Assembly (NCBI GenBank): GCA_905197955.1
Contig: CAJKAR010000070.1
Coordinates: 1 to 12,109 of the forward strand
DNA length: 12,109 nucleotides
Direction: 5' to 3'
From: an uncultured Lentisphaeria bacterium
GTDB taxonomy: Bacteria; Verrucomicrobiota; Lentisphaeria; Victivallales; UBA1829
Positions within the stretch are counted from its first letter, which is position 1. Every line of letters begins with the position of its first letter. The translations under genes and the position numbers were made by a program. Positions 7,562-12,109 of this stretch are shown here, in pieces. The notes beneath the pieces are model-generated. The model did no database searches. It saw nothing but the letters and a program-made list of their open reading frames with translations, and had not been told where the DNA came from.

Positions 7562-9704
7562 ATTGCTCCTCCTTCAGGATTCGTTGACAGACAAACTCCC
7601 GGAATTCGGGAGAAAGCATGATGAAATAAGCAGTGAACCCCGTTACACGGACAATGAGATCCGGATAAAACTCCGGATTCTTCTGAGCCGCACGCAGAGT
7701 CTCCGCATGAACAATGTTTACATTGATCAGAGTCCCGCCCAGCTGGAAATGCACGCGGAAGAGGGCCATGAGGCGGTCGACCGTCTTTTCTCCGTTCAGA
7801 AACGAATCATCCAGTTCCAGCTGAAGCGGGGAGGTATTGCCATATCCGCATTGAAGGGAGGCGACCGCTTTGACAATTGCGGTGACCGCGCCGTCCCTGC
7901 GAAAGTTGGGACATGGATTTGCTCCGTGCGAGGATGGTTCTCCCGCATGTCGACCATTCGGCGTGGCCCCGACCGTTTTCCCGAAGCGGAGCGAATCCGC
8001 CCATGAGAACAGACCGGGTATGATAAGCCGGCCTTCCGGTGTATGACGCCGGTTCGGAAACGATTCCACAAAATCCCGCATCAGGGTGACCGCCCACTCA
8101 TCGGCACAGGTCCCTCCATGACCGTACCGGGGCGACGATGCAAGAAGGAGACGGATCCGTTCCCCGTTCGCATTTCGGAAATCGCTTCGGACAGCGTCGA
8201 TGCACTCTTTCCAGGAGATCCGTCTGCGTTCCACGACCTGGGTCTGGATCGCGGCAAAGCTGTCCGCGACGACGGCGATTCCCGCTCCATCGCATGCCAT
8301 GTTGTAAAATTCAACTCCTCCATGGGAGGCGTCCCGCCCTTTTTCAATCGGGCCGTGACAGAGCAGGTTCAGCAGAAGTTCCGGCTCGTTTTCATACTGA
8401 TGAGCAAGATGAAAATCCAGTCCTTTCGCAATGCAGAGCGCAGCCTTCGCCAGGTGTTTTCTAAACCCCGAATGAAGCGTCTCCAGAGAGCATTGCCCGG
8501 ATTCAGCCATTTCGTTGAATGCGACCTCGAAGACCTTCATCAGATTGATCTTCACCACATCGTTAAGTGTATATTCCCGTCCGGGAATGCTCATCCAGTT
8601 GCAGCCGAGAGCGATGCGTTCCCGCGCCTGTTCCGCGGAATATCCGTTGCGCATGTATCCGCGGATCAGGGCATTGTCTCCGGAGAATCGCGGATAACCG
8701 AGCCGGTCTTCCAGCAGGATTTCCACTCCGCGCCGGAAAAGGCCCTCCTCCATGCGGTCGTGCACGCGGATTGTCAGATTGCAGGAGATTTTCAGAAGGT
8801 GCGCCGCTTCCAGAATCAGATAGGAGATCCGGCTGGTCTGATCGTTCCCCTCCCGGTCGGGCCCTCCGATCTGATAGTAGTGCGGATCGTTCAGAAGCAG
8901 ACACGCAATGAAGTAAACCGCATCCTCATCGTCAATTCTTCCGGCGGCGATGTCGCGTTCATAATAGGGCCTGAGAATCTCGTCAAGCTGTCCTCCGGCT
9001 CCATCGCGGTTATAGGTTCGCGAGGCCATGTTGAACCAGGCGATCCACTGGCACGCCTCCTGAAGAGTTTCCGGAGCTTCCGTTTCCAGTTTGAGATTGA
9101 TCCGCCGCACTTCCCCTTCCGCCGCAAGTGCCGTCCGATGAATCCAGTTCCGGATTCCGGCCAGCACATCCAGTTCCGCTTGCAGGAGTTCGGCTGCCTC
9201 CTCATCCTTCGCGAGTCTCTTCAGCGATTTGCGGACCTTGTCTGTCAATCCTCCCCAGCCGAGTGCGAGTCCGATCCGGTAGTCGGGAGCAAAATGCGCA
9301 TCCTTGCCGATTCCATGAGTCAGGTCATAGCGTTCCTGATCGCGATGCAGAAACGAATAATCCGCCGGAAACGGCGCCAGGGCAAGCTGGTATCCCGCTC
9401 TCATGCGGGACATCATGAACATCCAGCGTCCCGCCAGAGCATCGTCCGCGTCCACATAGACCGGATGCGCCTCCATCAGGGCCCGGAAATTCTTCGCCCA
9501 TGCCCGGACCCCGTGGAAAGAGCCGTTTTCGTCGACTTCCGGAAAATGAAAATGGGTCATGAAATCTTCCGGAGGAAGCACATATCCATAATCATCCTCG
9601 TCGGCTTTCCCGAGTTTCCTCTGTTTTTTCAGCACCTGTTCCTTCTTTTTGGCGACCAGACGGGCGATCTGTCCCGTATAACGAGTCATTCTGAAACTCT
9701 TCAT
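7554..9704 (-). CDS. Glycyl radical enzyme of the pyruvate formate-lyase family, unassigned reaction
   Basis: This 716-residue enzyme is shorter than the usual 780-850. The C-terminus carries the glycyl radical loop DLIVRVTGFTAYFIMLSPEF; the radical Gly is G689. The thiyl cysteine is C368 in LGCNWMSIPGREY. Eliminase-type relatives (choline TMA-lyase, glycerol and propanediol dehydratases) have G-C-x-E, with Glu as base; here Trp370 takes that place, and PFL's Cys-Cys pair is also absent. Other family marks are IGGPDREGNDQTS and HGGVEFYN. I start at the ATG at 9704, which overlaps the activase stop as ATGA, with AAGGA 9 nt upstream; the frame stays open to 9845 but that part lies inside the activase gene. 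The product is cytoplasmic and oxygen-sensitive, and it is activated by the adjacent radical-SAM protein. Given two sugar-type dehydrogenases and a LacI regulator beside it, a sugar-derived substrate (dehydration or C-C cleavage) is the best inference. Annotation as formate acetyltransferase would be misleading. Confidence 0.93.
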   Translation of the reverse strand: MKSFRMTRYTGQIARLVAKKKEQVLKKQRKLGKADEDDYGYVLPPEDFMTHFHFPEVDENGSFHGVRAWAKNFRALMEAHPVYVDADDALAGRWMFMMSRMRAGYQLALAPFPADYSFLHRDQERYDLTHGIGKDAHFAPDYRIGLALGWGGLTDKVRKSLKRLAKDEEAAELLQAELDVLAGIRNWIHRTALAAEGEVRRINLKLETEAPETLQEACQWIAWFNMASRTYNRDGAGGQLDEILRPYYERDIAAGRIDDEDAVYFIACLLLNDPHYYQIGGPDREGNDQTSRISYLILEAAHLLKISCNLTIRVHDRMEEGLFRRGVEILLEDRLGYPRFSGDNALIRGYMRNGYSAEQARERIALGCNWMSIPGREYTLNDVVKINLMKVFEVAFNEMAESGQCSLETLHSGFRKHLAKAALCIAKGLDFHLAHQYENEPELLLNLLCHGPIEKGRDASHGGVEFYNMACDGAGIAVVADSFAAIQTQVVERRRISWKECIDAVRSDFRNANGERIRLLLASSPRYGHGGTCADEWAVTLMRDFVESFPNRRHTPEGRLIIPGLFSWADSLRFGKTVGATPNGRHAGEPSSHGANPCPNFRRDGAVTAIVKAVASLQCGYGNTSPLQLELDDSFLNGEKTVDRLMALFRVHFQLGGTLINVNIVHAETLRAAQKNPEFYPDLIVRVTGFTAYFIMLSPEFREFVCQRILKEEQYA

Positions 9705-10603
9705 ATTCTCCATTCCTTTCCATTCCGGTACAGCGGAATTCCGACTGCGGCGGCAGACTCTGTCAACTCCGAAATTTTCTCTTCCGGAATTTCCGGCAGA
9801 GGCGCACACCGGGACTTCATTCCAAGATGCACAGCCTTTCCGCATCCAAGCGGATGATACGTCAGAAGTTCATAATAAAGAAGGGGTTTCAGCGAAGCGG
9901 CAAACTCCGCGATCCGGCGGATGGACTCCGTATCATCATTGAATCCGGGGATCAGCGGGGTTCTCAGGATCAGGGGCCGGTCCAGTCTTCGCAGATTTTC
10001 CAGGATCTGCCGGTTTCCGCATCCGGTCCCCTCCCGATGTTTTCCGGGATCCATCTGTTTCAGATCCGCCATGACAAGATCCGCTTCCGCACAGAGGACT
10101 TTCCGTATCGACTCCGGATATGCCAGATTGGTTTCCAGCGCCGTATGGATCCCCCGCGCCCGGCATTGGCGCAGAATTCCCTCCGCGAACTCCGGCTGCA
10201 TGCCGGGTTCTCCGCCGCTCAGGGTGATCCCGCCGCCGGATGCCTGGTAAAAGAGTTCGTCCTGCATGAGGTCATCCACCGCCATTTCGACAGAATTTTT
10301 TTTCCCGCAAAGAGTAAGAGCTCCGGAGAAACACCGATCCGCACACCGTCCGCATCCTGTGCACCGCTCCCGATCAATCCGATGTTCTCCTTCCGAAAGC
10401 TGATGCAGAGAACAGACCGAAAAGCATGCTCCGCAGTGCAGACATTTTTTCTCCTGAAACCAGATCTGAATCTCCTTTCGAATGGCTTCCGGATTGTGGC
10501 ACCAGAAACAGTGCATCTGGCACCCCTTCAGAAAAACGACACTCCGGATGCCGGGACCGTCATGAATCGACGCATGCTGAATTTCCGTAATGATTCCATC
10601 CAT
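9701..10603 (-). CDS. Radical-SAM glycyl radical enzyme activating enzyme (three Fe-S cluster type)
   Basis: The 300-residue product opens IITEIQHASIHDGPGIR and has the radical-SAM cluster motif K-G-C28-x3-C32-x2-C35-H-N-P-E. Two ferredoxin-type four-cysteine groups follow (C54, C57, C60, C64 and C81, C84, C87, C91), marking the longer activases of dehydratase-type glycyl radical enzymes rather than PFL-AE itself, which lacks this insert. SGGEP at about 129-133 binds SAM. It uses SAM and an electron to abstract a hydrogen from the partner's glycine (G689 of the next gene), making the radical. The ATG at 10603 has AGGGAG (10612-10617) 8 nt upstream; a TTG at 10627 would give 8 more residues but has no better site. 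First gene of the operon, right after a promoter with an operator. All cysteine motifs are intact. Confidence 0.95.
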   Translation of the reverse strand: MDGIITEIQHASIHDGPGIRSVVFLKGCQMHCFWCHNPEAIRKEIQIWFQEKKCLHCGACFSVCSLHQLSEGEHRIDRERCTGCGRCADRCFSGALTLCGKKNSVEMAVDDLMQDELFYQASGGGITLSGGEPGMQPEFAEGILRQCRARGIHTALETNLAYPESIRKVLCAEADLVMADLKQMDPGKHREGTGCGNRQILENLRRLDRPLILRTPLIPGFNDDTESIRRIAEFAASLKPLLYYELLTYHPLGCGKAVHLGMKSRCAPLPEIPEEKISELTESAAAVGIPLYRNGKEWRI

Positions 10604-10626
10604 TGAAATATCTCCCTGGAAACACA

Positions 10627-10655
10627 AAAATATCCAAAGAGAGGAATCGTTTCAA
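10627..10655 (-). promoter_or_regulatory. Promoter of the glycyl radical operon
   Basis: On the minus strand TTGAAA (10650-10655) is separated by exactly 17 nt from TATTTT (10627-10632; 4/6 to TATAAT). The predicted transcription start is near 10619, just before the AGGGAG ribosome site of the activase gene. The promoter lies in the 90-nt gap after the lacI stop codon, so the operon can be driven separately from the regulator gene. Confidence 0.6.
10644..10653. promoter_or_regulatory. Putative LacI-family operator overlapping the -35 box
   Basis: GAATCGTTTC (minus strand GAAACGATTC) is a near-perfect palindrome around a central CG, of the GAAnCGnTTC type usual for LacI-family repressors. It overlaps the -35 hexamer of the operon promoter, so a bound repressor would block RNA polymerase. 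The neighbouring LacI gene is the natural candidate to bind it. Confidence 0.55.
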
Positions 10656-10692
10656 GGAAAAAAGAGGGTCGCGCAGGAAAATCTGCTTTTGT

Positions 10693-11682
10693 TCAATACT
10701 TTTTCAATGCCGGAGCGGTGGACGATCCGGGAGAAAGAAATGGATGCAGGAGGACATCTTCGGTTTTCCGGTCTTCGATACGAGCCAGAAGAGCATCGAC
10801 CGTATAACGGACCAGCTGTTCCGTCGGGATCTGGACAGAAGTCAGAGGCGGTGCAAATCCCTGCGCGCTGAATGCGTCGCAGAATGCCAGAACCGACAGC
10901 ATATCCGGAATCCGGATTTCCCGTTCATACGCCCATTGATAAATCATGGAGGCAAAAAAGGCGTTCCATGCAAGAACGGCGGTAGTTCCGTTTTTCCATT
11001 CCCGGTCCAGTTTGGGAAACAGCAGGGAGTTATCCCGCCGCTCGGGATGCTCCACAATGCCGGCATCCATGCCGGAAGAGAGACAAAACTCTTTCAGAAA
11101 GGCGAGATTGTCAATCATCTGCGGCTTGTCTGTTGTTGCGGCATCGATGAAGAACACGATCCTGCGATGGCCGAGCGCGTGCAGATGAGCCAGAGCCAGA
11201 CGCATCCGATGCGTATAATTGCAGTGAACCGAGCAGAGCATGCAGCCGTTGCGCGCATAGATGAAGGACGGCAGCTCCCGGCAGTATTTCAGCAGATTCA
11301 AGCTTCCGATATCCGGAACCGCATTGATGACTCCGGCAATATTCCGATCGTTTCCGATGGCGCCAAGAACCGTTTTCAGCGCATCCGGATCCGTATCACA
11401 CAGAAAAATCTGAGGGACATATCCTCTGCGGAGGATCTCATGATGAAAGGTGAAAGCCGGTTCATCCCCGACGGGAAAATCTCCGCGGACCAGCAGAGCA
11501 ATGGACTTTTTTCTGGGCGAATTCCGTTTCCCGGATGGATGATATCCGAGACGTTCCGCGGCTTCCAGCACTTTTTTTCTCACAGCCGGACTTATTGGCC
11601 GAGTCCGGTTGATGGCATAGGAGACCGCCGCCTTGGAGCAGCCTGCCTCCCGTGCCACATCGTTGATTGTGACTTCTCTCAT
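10693..11682 (-). CDS. LacI-family transcriptional repressor of the adjacent operon
   Basis: The 329-residue product begins MREVTINDVAREAGCSKAAV, the standard LacI helix-turn-helix (about 4-24), followed by a three-helix head ending LGYHPS. A periplasmic-binding-protein-type sugar-binding domain (about 60-325) closes with the usual FLSPGSSTAPA. The hinge between head and sensor (GKRNSPRKKS) is about three residues shorter than usual and lacks the A-x-S-L pattern of the hinge helix that normally opens the operator's minor groove. I chose the ATG at 11682 from the domain boundary; GGAAG lies 4 nt upstream, which is a weak, close site. In-frame starts at 11712 (ATG) and 11748 (GTG) are possible. 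It very probably represses the four genes downstream and perhaps itself, and is released by a sugar or sugar derivative. Confidence 0.9.
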   Translation of the reverse strand: MREVTINDVAREAGCSKAAVSYAINRTRPISPAVRKKVLEAAERLGYHPSGKRNSPRKKSIALLVRGDFPVGDEPAFTFHHEILRRGYVPQIFLCDTDPDALKTVLGAIGNDRNIAGVINAVPDIGSLNLLKYCRELPSFIYARNGCMLCSVHCNYTHRMRLALAHLHALGHRRIVFFIDAATTDKPQMIDNLAFLKEFCLSSGMDAGIVEHPERRDNSLLFPKLDREWKNGTTAVLAWNAFFASMIYQWAYEREIRIPDMLSVLAFCDAFSAQGFAPPLTSVQIPTEQLVRYTVDALLARIEDRKTEDVLLHPFLSPGSSTAPALKKY

Positions 11683-11771
11683 AAGGCTTCCGGAATTGTT
11701 TTTCTGGCTCATTACATTCAGGATCGGAGAATTTCGAACATGCGGCACTCTCCCTGCAAAGACGACAGGGG

Positions 11772-11800
11772 CTTTCCAGAAAGGGCTGTGAAACGCTTTC
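11772..11800. promoter_or_regulatory. Pair of inverted repeats upstream of lacI, possible autoregulatory operators
   Basis: GAAACGCTTTC (11790-11800) is an inverted repeat GAAA-CGC-TTTC, and CTTTC-CA-GAAAG (11772-11783) is a second one directly beside it. Both share the GAAA/TTTC half sites of the operator proposed in front of the operon, although spacing and centre differ (3 nt and 2 nt rather than a single CG). They sit 90-118 nt before the lacI ATG, a reasonable place for autoregulation. I found no convincing promoter hexamers around them. Confidence 0.4.
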
Positions 11801-11970
11801 CCCTGAAAAGAGTCCGAATCGCGGTGATGATCCGGCCATCAGAATGTCGTCATTGGAAGGCCGGAACTCCTCCTGCCTGACCAGAAGTGCAGCAGCGATT
11901 CCGATCCATGATTTTCTGCTGAAAAATACTCTAACGCCCCTTGTTTGTTTTTCAACTCTTTATTTTGAAA

Positions 11971-12109
11971 TTATGCCATATTTATGATTTCAAACTCGTC
12001 GTCTATGACCTGACTCCGCCGCAGAAAATGATCGGTTTTATCATTCCAAATAACGGAAGTACCCGTCCTCTGCAGGATTTCGCTGTCACGGTTGATGCGG
12101 TTGAAAAAG
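11971..12109 (-). CDS. Partial gene at the right edge, C-terminal 45 residues, unknown
   Basis: A minus-strand frame enters from beyond the window and stops at a TAA (11971-11973). It ends in RRSQVIDDEFEIINMA and is followed by an AT-rich, non-coding-looking spacer toward lacI, as expected at a gene end. No family is recognised. The exactly antisense plus-strand frame (open from 11941, reading VVYDLTPPQKMIGFIIPNNG) is also open to the edge and has slightly better codon use, but it has no start codon with a ribosome site. Only one of the two can be real; I lean weakly to the minus strand. Confidence 0.35.
   Translation of the reverse strand, partial: FFNRINRDSEILQRTGTSVIWNDKTDHFLRRSQVIDDEFEIINMA

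Noticed and set aside
9705..9845. N-terminal extension of the glycyl radical enzyme (47 more codons)
   Set aside because: It lies inside the activase gene and gives a composition unlike the family. The ATGA overlap start at 9704 with AAGGA is better.
8043..9857. 604-codon plus-strand frame opposite the glycyl radical enzyme
   Set aside because: It lies antisense to an enzyme with intact active-site and radical motifs. Its translation shows no domain, and no ribosome site was seen.
10658..10692. T6 run (minus strand) after lacI as a terminator
   Set aside because: The only stem before it is about 4 bp, too weak to call.
10603..11880. 425-codon plus-strand frame opposite lacI
   Set aside because: It is a shadow of the LacI gene; no domain and no promoter support it.
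1..12109. CRISPR array, tRNA, rRNA or insertion sequence
   Set aside because: No regularly spaced repeats, cloverleaf, rRNA-like stretch, transposase motif or terminal inverted repeats with target duplications were seen by eye.

Overview
The window looks like part of a chromosome of an anaerobic, polysaccharide-using bacterium, most likely from the Lentisphaerota (Victivallis-like) or a close PVC relative. Three things suggest this: a DUF1559-type pseudopilin with the FTLIELLV...LLPAL..AR N-terminus and a C-terminal H-X9-D motif; a very large secreted multidomain glycosidase-like protein; and a LacI-controlled sugar operon built on an oxygen-sensitive glycyl radical enzyme. The taxonomic call is inference from family flavour, not from a marker gene. 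All confident genes lie on the minus strand.

Right to left (5'->3' on the minus strand): the right edge holds an ambiguous partial reading frame (11971-12109). Next is a LacI-family repressor (10693-11682), with inverted repeats of the GAAA...TTTC kind just upstream. After a 90-nt gap, which holds a good sigma-70-like promoter with a LacI-type operator overlapping its -35 box, comes a tight four-gene unit. It consists of a radical-SAM glycyl radical enzyme activase (9701-10603), a PFL-family glycyl radical enzyme (7554-9704, 4-nt ATGA overlap), a Gfo/Idh/MocA oxidoreductase (6488-7561, 8-nt overlap) and a second, divergent Gfo/Idh/MocA oxidoreductase (5390-6475, 12-nt gap). All signs point to one co-translated catabolic operon: the activase installs the glycyl radical, the radical enzyme breaks a C-X or C-C bond in a sugar-derived substrate, and the two NAD(P)-dependent dehydrogenases oxidise or reduce sugar intermediates before or after that step. 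The substrate cannot be read from the sequence.

Downstream, a separate promoter (5300-5328) drives the pseudopilin-like protein (4507-5259). After a roughly 300-nt spacer with interlocking hairpins comes the 1140-residue secreted glycosidase-like protein (786-4208): CBM-like domains, a clan GH-A-like barrel and a CBM9-like C-terminus. It may supply the sugar consumed by the operon, but nothing in the sequence proves co-regulation.

The left end (1-785) holds a short plus-strand C-terminal-looking remnant (17-301) and about 480 nt without a convincing gene. The most noteworthy feature of the window is the glycyl radical enzyme. Its thiyl-radical cysteine sits in a G-C-N-W context instead of the usual G-C-x-E, so it probably belongs to a family of unknown reaction.
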